Shown: positions 42,165 through 53,100 of the stretch, in pieces
How positions within the stretch are numbered: position 1 is the first letter of the stretch
Layout of the letters: every line of letters begins with the position of its first letter
Program-made: the position numbers and the translations under genes
Origin: Onthophagus taurus
Lineage: Eukaryota; Arthropoda; Insecta; Coleoptera; Scarabaeidae
Direction: 5' to 3'
DNA length: 64,000 nt
Assembly (NCBI RefSeq): GCF_036711975.1
Contig: NC_091967.1
Coordinates: 248,001 to 312,000 of the forward strand
Notes under the pieces: generated by a model
Seen by the model: the letters and a program-made list of their open reading frames with translations, nothing else
Databases searched by the model: none
Told to the model about the DNA's origin: nothing

Positions 42165-42583
42165 GTAAGTTGGAATGGATTGCAATAAAATTTAAACGGA
42201 AAAAAATTAATCATATTTTTCTTCAATTATATTATTTACAATAAAAGTAATATGATATTGTTAACAGTGAATAGAAGCTTATAGATAACGCTTGAATGTT
42301 GGTACCAGAACCTTTCCTGAAAAACGAATAAATGCATTTAATAATAATTGCGTAAATCAACAAAATATTAAGTTATAAACATTACTTGGAAACCGGATTG
42401 GATTATAAAACTGGATTAAATTGAATTACATAAGCAATATAAATTGCAATAGATAAAAAATTAATTTTATAATTCCGTTACAAACAGAGTAATTCATCAT
42501 AATTGCAATTCGGAATCTTACAAGAAGCTTAAAAACTGCAGATTAGATAAGATCCCGACATTATTTTGATTAACAAATATATC
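42165..42583. other. Alkaline phosphatase 3' flank
   Basis: AT-rich sequence without a frame or a clear AATAAA on the minus strand. It probably contains the 3' UTR. Confidence 0.4.
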
Positions 42584-44384
42584 TTACGAACACATGGTGT
42601 GACCATTTCCAACGCAAGCGGCAAAAGCCATTGCATGGGGGATATAATTTTGTTCAACCGAACCGGTAAAAAGATGTGCCCAAGGGCCAGTAGCAAAAAT
42701 TGCAACGTCATCACCTCCATGGGTCTCAGAATCTAACGGAGCCATTGCCGGAAACATTGCGTCCTTTCCACCTGACGTAAAACAACGAAATTAATAAATA
42801 AATAATTGATACATAATAAATTTTACTTAAATCGTCTTCTCTATAATCAGGTCTTCCATTTTCGTCGTAATCTTTATAACCAGGCCCATTCGCGTAGCTT
42901 AAAGTCGAATATCCTTTATTATCATCGGCTATATCGGCTATTCCAAAAATGTTGTTTCCTCTGGATGGATAACCGTTAACTGTAAAAGAATGGGCATGAT
43001 CGGCGGTGACTACAATTAAAGTATCTTCTTCGTTGGTCATTTCTTTGGCTTTTTGAATAGCTTTTGCAAATTCGACGGTTTCATCTAAAGCTTTCATCGC
43101 TAAATTATCGTGGTGGGCGTGATCAATTCTTCCACCTTCCACCAACAAAAAGAAACCTTTATTTTCTTTCGATAAAATATTAATCGCAACTTCCGTCATT
43201 TCTTCTAACGAAGGATCTTCATCGTTTGCGTCTAAATGATACGCACAATGAGAGCTTTCGAATAATCCAAAAACATAATCGATTTCGTTGGGTAACGATT
43301 TTAATTGGGATTTATTCCAAATATATTGTGATGTTTCTTTAAAACCATCTTTTTCTTTTTGTTCCAACCATTGATTAATTAAGTTTTTACTATCTTTTCT
43401 TTTTCCGGGATCATCTTCTGGACCATTTTCAGTTTCTGGGAAAAACATTCTTCTCCCACCGCCCATAATTACGTTTAAATTTTTACCGGTTTCAGATTCA
43501 ATTAATTGTACCGCTATATCTTGGCAATCTTCGGGCATTGGTTCGGTTTCATCGAAATATTCTGCAACGTCACATTCCCAATTTCTATGTGCTGTGTGGG
43601 CATAAATTGCTAAGAAGAGAATTAATGGTAATTTTATATTTTAATTGTTATATTAAACCTGATGGGGTTGCATGAGTAACTCTTGTCGTTGTAACTAACC
43701 CACTTTTTTTACCATCCAATTGAAACCATCTGGCGATGGAGTTAACTCGATTCTTTTCTTCCAAACTCGCTGTGCAATTTGCTAAATTAACGGAAGCTGT
43801 AACACCAGCTGTGTCATAGTTAGCTTTAATACCGCAAAGGAATGCAGTTGCTGTACAGGCTGAATCAGGAACTTGGGTATCAACACAATAAGTCTGTAAC
43901 AGAAACGATTAAATTAAAAGATTGAGAAGATTTTAAATGGGTTTACTCTGGAAAGTGCTGAATAAGGAAATTCTTCGAAATATAAAGGAGCTTCTTCGTG
44001 CTGAGTTTTTAATATTTCTTGGCCGTAATAGATTCTGGTAGCTTTTAAAGTTGGGATGGATAATCCATCGCCCAAAAAGAAGATTATATTCTTCGCTTGG
44101 TCTTTAATTTATATATAATTACAAAAATAAAATATTATTTATTTATTTTTCTTACTCGTATTAATTTTTGTGTTATATTTCATATTAAGAAAATCTTGTG
44201 CTTGATTTATCCAATATTCTTGAGTTAACTCTTCTTCGTTGATTTTCGATGTAGGTTTAATAATTTTTCTGCGATGCATATCACCTTGTTAAAATAATTA
44301 TAAGTATAAAAAAGAAATGGGTATGAAAAATTTACCTGTGTCTCCAAAACTAATTAAAATTAAAATAATAAAAACCCGCCACAT
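42584..44384 (-). CDS. Alkaline phosphatase, secreted
   Basis: Six exons fit GT/AG and phase: 44336-44384, 44156-44284, 43947-44101, 43659-43893, 42827-43609, 42584-42771. They give 512 residues. It hydrolyses phosphomonoesters at alkaline pH with two Zn and one Mg. Exon 1 encodes a signal peptide ([17 protein letters not shown]). [13 protein letters not shown] has the metal Asp; [11 protein letters not shown] holds the nucleophile Ser. [23 protein letters not shown] and [20 protein letters not shown] supply metal ligands. The protein stops at NGHTMCS soon after the last core motif and lacks the hydrophobic GPI-anchor tail of most insect membrane alkaline phosphatases. The stop overlaps a consensus donor (TTC|GTAAGA), so a spliced longer form is possible. 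Confidence 0.93.
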
Positions 44385-44645
44385 TTTATCTTTAATTTTA
44401 AACTGTCTCCATGAAAAATGAGTCATATACGTTTAGTGGACTCTTTATAGATTTATTTGTTATCTGATTTCGATATGTTCACGTCAAAATAAATTATTTA
44501 CGATAATCTGAACTAATTTTGTGATTAAATTAACACATTTTATAAACAGTCAGCACCAAATTAACAAATTATGTTTGTTCAATTGAAGCTTAAAGATTCT
44601 AGTTTATAATATGATATAAAAACTATAAGATAATATTATTGCAAT
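44385..44645. promoter_or_regulatory. Alkaline phosphatase upstream region
   Basis: The presumed promoter and 5' UTR extend only about 260 bp before a LINE begins. The region is very AT-rich; no TATA box or known site could be assigned with confidence. Confidence 0.35.
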
Positions 44646-46186
44646 TTCTGTGAGAGCAATGTTCTTGCTGATCCTCAAGATATTGTAAATGCTTTTGCTG
44701 ACATGTTTTCTGCTGTTCACACTGTATCTACTGACCGAACTTTCACTGAATCTAATTTCAATCCGTTGCCATACTCTTTTCATCCCACTACAGAAGAGGA
44801 GCTAATTAAATTAATGGCAACGTTTTCTAATAAGCATACTGCTGGAGATGATTTGTTGCCAAGTTTTATGGTCAGAGATTGCCGTTATATATTTGCTTGC
44901 CCTCTTAAATTTATGATTAACTTGTCCATTACGTCCTGTGAATTTCCTGAAAGATGGAAACGATCAAGAATTGTGCCTGTTTATAAAAAGGATGATCGTA
45001 CGTCTCTCTCAAACTATAGACCAATTTCGATAATTTCCAATTTTGCTAAACTATTTGAAAAGTTATTATATTCTTTTATGTACACCAGCACGTGCCCTTT
45101 TGTGTCTGCTTCCCAGCATGGTTTTGTTTCCGGTCGCTCTACAGTTACCAACTTGGCTACGATTTCCGAGTTTATCTGTAGCACCTTGGATGGACGTGGG
45201 CAGGTGGATGTTGTATACACTGATCTATCCAAAGCCTTTGATCTGATTGACCATAGAATTCTCTTGTTAAATTGAGCTCTTTCGGATTTGTTGCTTCAGC
45301 AATTCAACTTCTGGCCTCTTATTTGCAACATAGAAAATGTTATGTTGCTTACAATGGATATTTTTCTAATGAGTTCACTCTTACCTCAGGGGTTCCACAG
45401 GGATCAAATTTGGGCCCTCTATTATTTGTTCTTTTCATAAATGACTTACTTCTAAAAATTGATTGTCGGATGTTGGGATATGCTGATGATATCAAGATCT
45501 ATGCCGAAGTCTCATCGATGGCAGATGCAGATAAGCTGCAGCACAACTTAAACACAATAGTGCAATGGTGTAAGACCTACAAACTTAACCTTAATATAGA
45601 TAAATGTTGTGTACTTACTTATAGCCGATGCTCGTCACCATGCATATATCCTTACAATATTGCTGGCAGCACTTTAAGTCGTGTTGAGGAGCACAGGGAT
45701 TTGGGGGTCCTGTTTGATGCAAGTCTTAATTTTAAAAAACATATCAATAATGTGTGTTCGGAGGCCTTTAGGTCCCTAGGTTTTGTGATGCGTATGTCTA
45801 AATATTTCACAAGTGTTAGCTTATTAAAGACCTTGTATTGTGCTTACGTTCTGAGTAAGTTAGAATACGCTTGCCTGATTTGGAGTCCCTTATATGCATG
45901 TGAGTTCTTAAGCCTTGATCGAGTCCATCGTAGATTCTTAAAATTTCTTTCTTACAAATCTGATGGAATTTACCCTGAGCGAGGTATACCACAAAATGAT
46001 TTGCTTGCACGACACAATATGACTTCCTTGATGGACAGAAGAAACGCGTTTTATGAAAGGTTTCTACAAAGGCTTATCGAATATAACATCGATTGCCCTT
46101 TCATTCTTGAGCGACTAGGGTTCCAAGGAGTAACTCAAGATATAGCTGCGTATTCGTCATTCCTTATGCTAGGACAAACATTATGA
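44646..46186 (+). pseudogene. LINE reverse transcriptase, one frameshift
   Basis: The first frame, to 45275, carries SRIVPVYKKDDRTSLSNYRP, SQHGFVSGRSTVTNLA and YTDLSKAFDLIDHRIL. A shift near 45268 moves to the frame 45272-46186 with GVPQGSNLGPLLFVLFINDL, the catalytic GYADDIKIY, and HRDLGVLFDASLNFKKHI. The C-terminus ends SSFLMLGQTL. No endonuclease (5' truncated) and no RNase H. Apart from the single shift it is well preserved. Confidence 0.85.
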
Positions 46187-46453
46187 GACGGGCGCCAACA
46201 TACACTCTCTGTAAAGTGGGCAACAGGATTCCAGACAATCAGTGATCACCTGCATGTAAATTCACTTATTTAGTTTTTATTTTTATTTTCTTTATAATTC
46301 GGTCAATTGTTAATTTCTTGAATTTTTTGTAATTTTTGTTTTTTTTTTCTCACATACAGATACATATTATTGTATTATTACATTATGTAATATATATTGT
46401 TATCATTTTTTGGGCTATGCCTGTTGGGTAATAAAGGAATATTATTATTATTG
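44646..46453 (+). mobile_element. 5'-truncated LINE
   Basis: The element starts inside coding sequence (CESNVLADPQDIVNAFADMF) and ends in a TATTATTATTATT-type tail near 46453 after GGTAATAAAGGAATATT. It abuts a truncated long-arm element at 46454, so it inserted into or replaced that element's left part. No clear target duplication was found. Confidence 0.75.
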
Positions 46454-46823
46454 AGCATGTTCTGAATCCTAAATTGATATCCCAAAAATTGAGTGTTTTC
46501 TGATTTTTTGAACAAATGTCTGCTGGAGCAGATTTTTCTAGAAAAATTCGAATAACGCGAGAATGGCCGAATCAAATTGCAAAAAGTAAAGTTATTTATA
46601 AACCTTGAAAGCAGACAAATCCAAATATGTAAAAATATACAGGGTGTTCCATTTAAAAAAATAAAGTAGGTGGCGACTTCCGGTATAACCGGAAGTGCAA
46701 GAAATCTGAAAATATTTTAGTCGAAGAGATCGTAATTGATAATACTTAAGTCTGAATTCTCAAATTTTTATTTTCGCCAGAAGCCCAGAAACGTCTAATG
46801 ACCGGTCTCGCTGAGACACCCTG
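46454..46823. mobile_element. Solo right arm of the 30021-31933 family
   Basis: 370 bp match the arm of that family: CTAAATTGATATC, ACAGGGTGTTCCATTTAAAA, GACTTCCGGTATAACCGGAA, ending GAGACACCCTG at 46823, followed by TATATA. Its left part is lost at the LINE tail. Confidence 0.78.
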
Positions 46824-46829
46824 TATATA

Positions 46830-49046
46830 CAGGGTGTCCCGTTAAGCGTACGGAGCGGCTGTATCTCTAGAACGGTAAGGCCAAGAGGTTTGGGAAAAAA
46901 ATCCTTATAAGCAAAGTGACCAAGAGAAATAGCTGGAAATTATTTTGAAGTTCGTAATTCGACCGCTAGGAGGCGTAACTACCATTGAGAAACATAAAGT
47001 TGCCGCTATCTCAGAAACTTAGACGATGAGCTAAAACTTTGACAACATCATTTAATAGCTTGGATAATACCGCATCGCTTTTGTTTTGCGATATATCTCA
47101 TATCTGTCATAATAAAGGAGGGGGAGGCCAATGCGTTTTCATATGTTTACATTTTAATATCTCCTAGACCATTCAACCGATTTGAATGTTTTCGGTGTTG
47201 TTTGAAAGAGCATTTTATGCTCTTTTTAAAGATATTTTCAGTAAGACCGTCTGCTTTAAAACAAATGAGCTAGAGGACGTTATCTGCAGCGATTACATAT
47301 TTTTGTGATTTTTGAAGAAAAGTTAAATGGAACGATACTATTTACTTCACAGACCCTTAGTCACCTTAAAATTTGCTAAATTTTAGTGAAAACCGCATCT
47401 CGATATCGCCACCCGTTCTCGAGTTATAGAAGAAAATGTTAAAAACTCGAGTGTCATCAATCGGATCCAGTTACCTCATCGAGAAAAGCAAATCACATTA
47501 CCATGGTAACTGTAAACATGTCATTTACTAACGCAGAAGCGTATGATAGAGCGTATGATGATTTATTTTCAATGTTTCGAATACGATGCAACTGCATGGC
47601 AAAAATGTGCAATGCAATTACGACAAAGAAAGACATTTTTCTCTAGAAGTGTTTTTAAGATTGACTTAGCGATTACGGAAAACTGGCAACGTGTAGCCCA
47701 TTCAGACATCTCTATGAATTCGTAAATCATATTGGTGCGCAATGTGATCCCACATAATCTGGGAACTCCGAAAACAATTGTCCACAAGACTTCTGAAGAG
47801 AATAATATCTCCACCACGTTGTTTTACATCAGGCCTTAACAGATACCGATTATGATAACAGACTGAACTATTACCATTGACTTTTAAATATGATTTGGGC
47901 AAATCCAAACCTTTTATCACAAATGCTATGGATGCATGAAGCATCTGTCCACAAGCTGATGTAAACTTGCATAATATGCATTCTTGGTTCGAGAAAAACC
48001 CACATTGCTTTCACCCCTTTATCTATTGGGTAGACTAAACGACCTGACTTTTCAAGAAAAACCAATAACCAGGGAAAATATGACAAAACACTAAATACCA
48101 GTAGAAACGTATCTAGGGCCGAGACTTAAGCAGCGTTTTTTTTTTCGGCGAAACTAGATTAAATAAATGCATCGAGGTTTATGAAAGGCATTTAGCACAT
48201 TAGTGAGTTATTTTTGCCAAAAATTTAAGTTATTCTAAGTGTTTTGGTTTATTTTGTTTTATTATCATTATTGATGTTTCATTGATCCGTTGGCTTTTCA
48301 ACACGCCTCAAAAGTAGTTTTGAAGCAGTTCTAAGCTTGGATAAAGTGTTCTAGAAGGTTCTAGATAATAAAATTTTTGTTATCTCTTATTTGTTTCCTA
48401 AGGTAACTTGATCCGATTAAGATATACGAATTTTTAACATTTTCTTTTATAATTCGAGAATGGATGGAGATATCGAGATGCGGTTTTCACTAATATTTAG
48501 CAAATTTTATGGTGATTAACGGTCTGTGAAGTAAATAGTACCGTTCCATTTAACTTTTTTCCAAAAATCACAAAAATATGTAACCGCTGCAGATAACGCC
48601 CTCTAGCTTATTTGTTTTAAACCAAGCGGTCTTTCTGAAAATATCTTTTAAAAGAGCATGAAATGCTCTTTCAAACAAGACCAAAAATATTCAAATCGGT
48701 TGAATGGTCCAGGAGATATTAAAATGTAAACATTTGAAAACGCATTGGCCTCCCCCTTCCTTATTATGACAGATATGAAAAATATTGCAAAACAAAAGCG
48801 ATGCGGTATTATCCAAGCTACTAAATGATGTTGTCAAAGTTATAGCTCATCGTCTAACTTTCTGAGATAGCAGGAATTTTATGTTTCTCTATGGCAGTTA
48901 CGCCCCCTAGCGGTCGAATTACGAACTTCAAAATAATTTCCAGCTATTTCTCTTGCCCACTTTGCTTATAACGATTTTTTTCCCAAACCTCTAGGCCTTA
49001 CCGTTATTGAGATACAGCCGCTCCGTACGCTTAACGGGACACCCCG
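46830..49046. mobile_element. Long-arm TA-target transposon, 2.2 kb
   Basis: CAGGGTGTCCCGTTAAGCGT at 46830 pairs with its inverse ending CACCCCG at 49046, with TA outside. Arms of about 650 bp run to ~47490 and from ~48395. The centre has traces of a mariner-type transposase on the plus strand: AEAYD...YFQCFEYDATAWQKCAMQLR near 47535-47640 and HSWFEKNPHCF near 47975-48010, with many breaks. It shares a 6-bp TATATA with the preceding arm. Confidence 0.78.
47520..48080 (+). pseudogene. Heavily decayed mariner-type transposase
   Basis: Only two signatures survive: the N-terminal DUF4817-like stretch and an HSWFEKNPH box like the HSWEHENPH of the relic at 1686-2738. No continuous frame or catalytic triad remains. 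Confidence 0.5.
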
Positions 49047-50174
49047 TATATGTTAAATTGTAGCTTAATGAGTTTTGTATAATATAATAAAAATGTAGGA
49101 TATAAGATAAAAGTTTTGGAAGTTTTTATTTTATATACACATGTAGTAGTTACCTCAAAGTTAATTTAAACGCTCTTTTATTTATAACCATTTATTAAGT
49201 GATGAAATGTTATATTTACAACAGTTACAATAGGTTCATATTTATGTAGGGTATAAAACACATAACTTTTTTATTTTACATATTTTCTACAACATCCATA
49301 AAGATTTTTTCGCTTAAAATAAATAATACAGATGCCAACAATAGATATGTGTAGATTAGGTTATCCCCGCAATGTTATTTACAAGATAATATTTAATTTA
49401 AAGCTACGATTTAACGTTTTCAACGCGGCCACTTAATCATGTGGGAACCCTGTCTTTTTTTCGTTTGATGTATTTTATGGTGAGTTATTTTTATTTTTCA
49501 TATAATCACATTACTGACTAGACATTTATGAAGAAATCGTTAGTAAACGGAAAGATATCGACAGCGTCAATGAAATTATTAGTTCGTATATTTATTAAAG
49601 ACGTTAAGCTTACAGTTTTCCCCTTTGTGTAATCGAAACATTTACGAGTACAACATTGATAAATACATCGGGGTAGAAATCACAATATAGATAGTATTTT
49701 TCGTTTAAGATCACAGTGGAATATTTACAAATGAATCGTTTTTATTTACAGGAAGGATTAAGAATATTCAGAAAGTATTTACAAATACAGGAAAAATTGA
49801 GCTATAGTGTATGAATGGTCTTGGAATGTTACAAGTTAAACATTATCATTTCTTTAATATTTTTCTAAAAGAATATAGACAATATTTTATCTAGCATTGT
49901 CGTGAGCATTAAACTTTCAATACAGAACTAACACTAACACATCATTAGAACTAATACTAGGGAGTACAGCACTAGAGTGCGTCTCAAGACTTCTAGCTCT
50001 AATATTAGTTCTAATGCGGGTGTACTGAAAGGTTAAATTAGATACCTTAAGAGTATCTACGACCCCTTATTCCAAATTTAATCTTCTTCCAAACATCTTA
50101 GCACAGCCTTAAAACATCTCGATTATTGCTCTTTATATTCACACCATGGTGTCGCTAAAATAATTTCCATCCTG
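49047..50174 (-). other. Probable Dop1R1 3' UTR and flank
   Basis: 1.1 kb without frames or transposon ends lies between the mobile element and the Dop1R1 stop. On the minus strand it should hold the 3' UTR. A 14-bp perfect inverted repeat at 49943-50016 forms a hairpin. Confidence 0.45.
49943..50016 (-). repeat. Hairpin in the Dop1R1 3' region
   Basis: CATTAGAACTAATA (49943-49956) and TATTAGTTCTAATG (50003-50016) are perfect inverses. A TAG/CTA pair continues the stem after one mismatch. It is a stable hairpin in the likely 3' UTR about 160 bp past the stop. A microRNA-like role is not supported by anything else seen. Confidence 0.45.
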
Positions 50175-53100
50175 TCAAATGGTGCTGGTGTTTTCTCCAA
50201 AGAAATCCTTTTCGGCCGAATTAACCCTGGTATGTCTAACAGATTCGGTGGTACTCAAATGTTCACTTGAAAACTCTCCGAAAGAACCATTTCTTTTCGC
50301 GTTTACAATAACCGTTTTTGTACCATAATCGGTTATAAATTTATCGTTTGTGTTCAGAGCCACCGATTGATATCCGCATTTACACCAAACGGGGTAGTGA
50401 GCTGTTAAGATTCGTTTAAAAGCCTCTCGAAATTCCGTATTAAATATCGAATAGATGATCGGATTGAAGGCCGAATTTGAGTAACCGAGCCATGTCAGTA
50501 TCTTAAAGGTGATGTCGGGAATGCAAGTTTTGCAAAAAGCCGCTACGATGTTGATACAGAAGAATGGTACCCAACAGATTAGGAATACACCCATTATTAT
50601 TCCAACGGTGATGGCTGCTTTATGATCGCTTACGTGATATGGTGAACTGTGATGATTGTGCATTTGAATGTGGAGAGCTTTATTTTTGTGTTTGATACTT
50701 TTCTTCTTTGAATTTGCTCCTTCTGGAAGATCGATAGGTCTTGTTATTGCACGAATGTTTTTTACGTGCTTTTGTGCGTAGCAATATAATCTGCAGTATA
50801 TACCTGTAAATAAAAAAAAATGGCATGTAACGTTCGTTTCAAAGAAAATAAGTGAAACTATTAACGTCGTGGTCTCTTACGGCCGATTGCTCTCTGACAC
50901 TCTTTGTGGGCAAACGTTTTATTTTGAGGCGCCACAATAGCTCTTCGGGTTCAAAGTGACCCTTTGAGAGTCCTTACAACAGGAGTATCGTGGATTAATT
51001 TCGTAAACAAAGGGAGTAATCTAAGAGAGAGAGGGAAGCGGTCGATTACAGACAGTTTCAAGAGTACTTCCCAGTTTGGACGCCATCTTCACCCTCCGTT
51101 TGAAACGTAGGCGACGGCCGTGAAACGTTTGAGTTATTAAACTATAAGAGTAAATAACGGCCGAGAAATTTCTCGTTATCCCAAGTTAATAATAGAAGTT
51201 CCTTAACTGCATCGAGTGTTAAGTTTTAATTTCCGAATTAAAGTTGCGTTCAAGGGGGTAAGTGGGTTATCTGGAAAGTTTGAATGTACTTCTTAAATGA
51301 TTGATGTAAGAATCTAACTGGGTTGGTTGGACGGGGAATAATTAATAAGGGGGAGAATTGAGATTGGACACTGGAAACGAAAAAAAGATTGGAACTAGTA
51401 TTGCAAAAATAATGAACTCGACGTACGGCCAAAGCGCATTGAACTCTTTATGTTGAAAATTTAATTAAGTGTACCTTCTCTTTGGATAGATTGTTAAAAA
51501 AAATTGAATTAATTAGTAGAAAATAAGAAATTATTTATGGCACATTAAATTTTCATCAAATTTGCTAAAATATTATATTATTCTGAGGCTGTCTCGAAAC
51601 CTATCTTATCCAGTTAGTTTATCTATGCAAATTTACTTCAATAGCACCTTCGCGCACAGAATCTCAAGTTTCAACTTTTGTACGTTTGGCTTTCGTGACT
51701 CAGTCGAAGTTTTATATTAAAACCATTAAAGTTTATTTATTTTTAATCCGTTACAATTTTCAAATTGAATCCTACATTACATTACATTACATAGAATACA
51801 TATCGGGTAGGCGGACCAACCAACCTTGCACCGCGACCCTAAGGATCTATTGTACCCCGATAGGTATCATTATCAAATTTCACCGTGCAGTCCAATGCTC
51901 TTAACGAATATTAATACCTTGCTCGGCGAAAGGTCATTCAGATCTTTTGAGGAGATAAACTGCGACCCAAAAATCGAGAATCTGATACGGTTAACGGCAG
52001 GGTAGTGGCATAAAATATGCTCAACCGTCTCTGCTTCCTCCGCACATAGTCGGCATTCAACATCGTTGGCTAAACCCAACAAGTTGAGGTGTGCTTTTAA
52101 TCGGCAGTGCCCAGTAAAAACACCCATTAGAACTTTTATGCTACTACGGGCAAGTCCCAAAATATTCCCGGGTTTGACAGTGGCGATGTTAATAAACACC
52201 TTAGCATGTCTTATTCCAGGAGAACTGGTCCACAGTAGGCGAAGTCTCTCTTTAGCCCACAGTCCAATCCTATATTTGGCCATCGCAAATGATACACCAA
52301 CTGCTGGTTCCGGTCCCACAAACGCTTCAGCGCTGCCATCTCGTGCTAGCTTATCTGCCGCTTCATTGCCAGCAACACCAGAGTGACCCGGGACCCAGAT
52401 CAGAGAGACTCTGTTATCACAACTCAGTGTGTTTAATGTTCTCTTACAATCATTAACCAGAGCCGACACCGTTTTCACGGCTTGCAGCGCCTCGAGAGCG
52501 GCTTGACTGTCTGAGAAGATTCGTACTGTCATGTTCTTCACCCCTCTTTCAAGAAGGATTTTAGCACCAATGTCAATAGCAAATACTTCCGCCTGGAATA
52601 CAGTACAGTACGTACCCAGGCTGTAGGCTTGCTTAATTCGAGGTGTCTGGCAGTATACTCCTGCTCCTACCCCTTCAGGCGTTTTTGATCCATCTGTGTA
52701 CAAGCAAATGTCTGCCCGAACCAGAGAATTTTCATTTTCGATCCAGGACTGCCGCTCAGGTAGTACAATCTGGTATCGAGCATTAATCACTGATAGTGAT
52801 ACCGCCAAATCTGACGGCATTGATAGCACAGTATCAGTGCTTATAATGTCTTCCGCAGCCCATTGGTAGGACATGTCGGAACAGTTTTGAGCATATTGCT
52901 TAAATCTGTAAATGGTTGTTCTAGCCACTTTCTCTATATGCAAATGCAGAGGAGATAGGCCAAGCAGAACCTCCATTGCTAGAGTTGGCGTTGTGCCTAT
53001 CGCACCAGAGATTGCCAATCCAGCTACTCGTTGAATTCGTGAAAGTTTACTGATAGCTGAAGTCTGTCGGACTTTCCTATACCAGGCTGCTGCTCCGTAT

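Noticed and set aside
47569-48086. Several 70-80-codon minus-strand frames
   Set aside because: They overlap plus-strand transposase relics in the loop of a long-arm element and match nothing.
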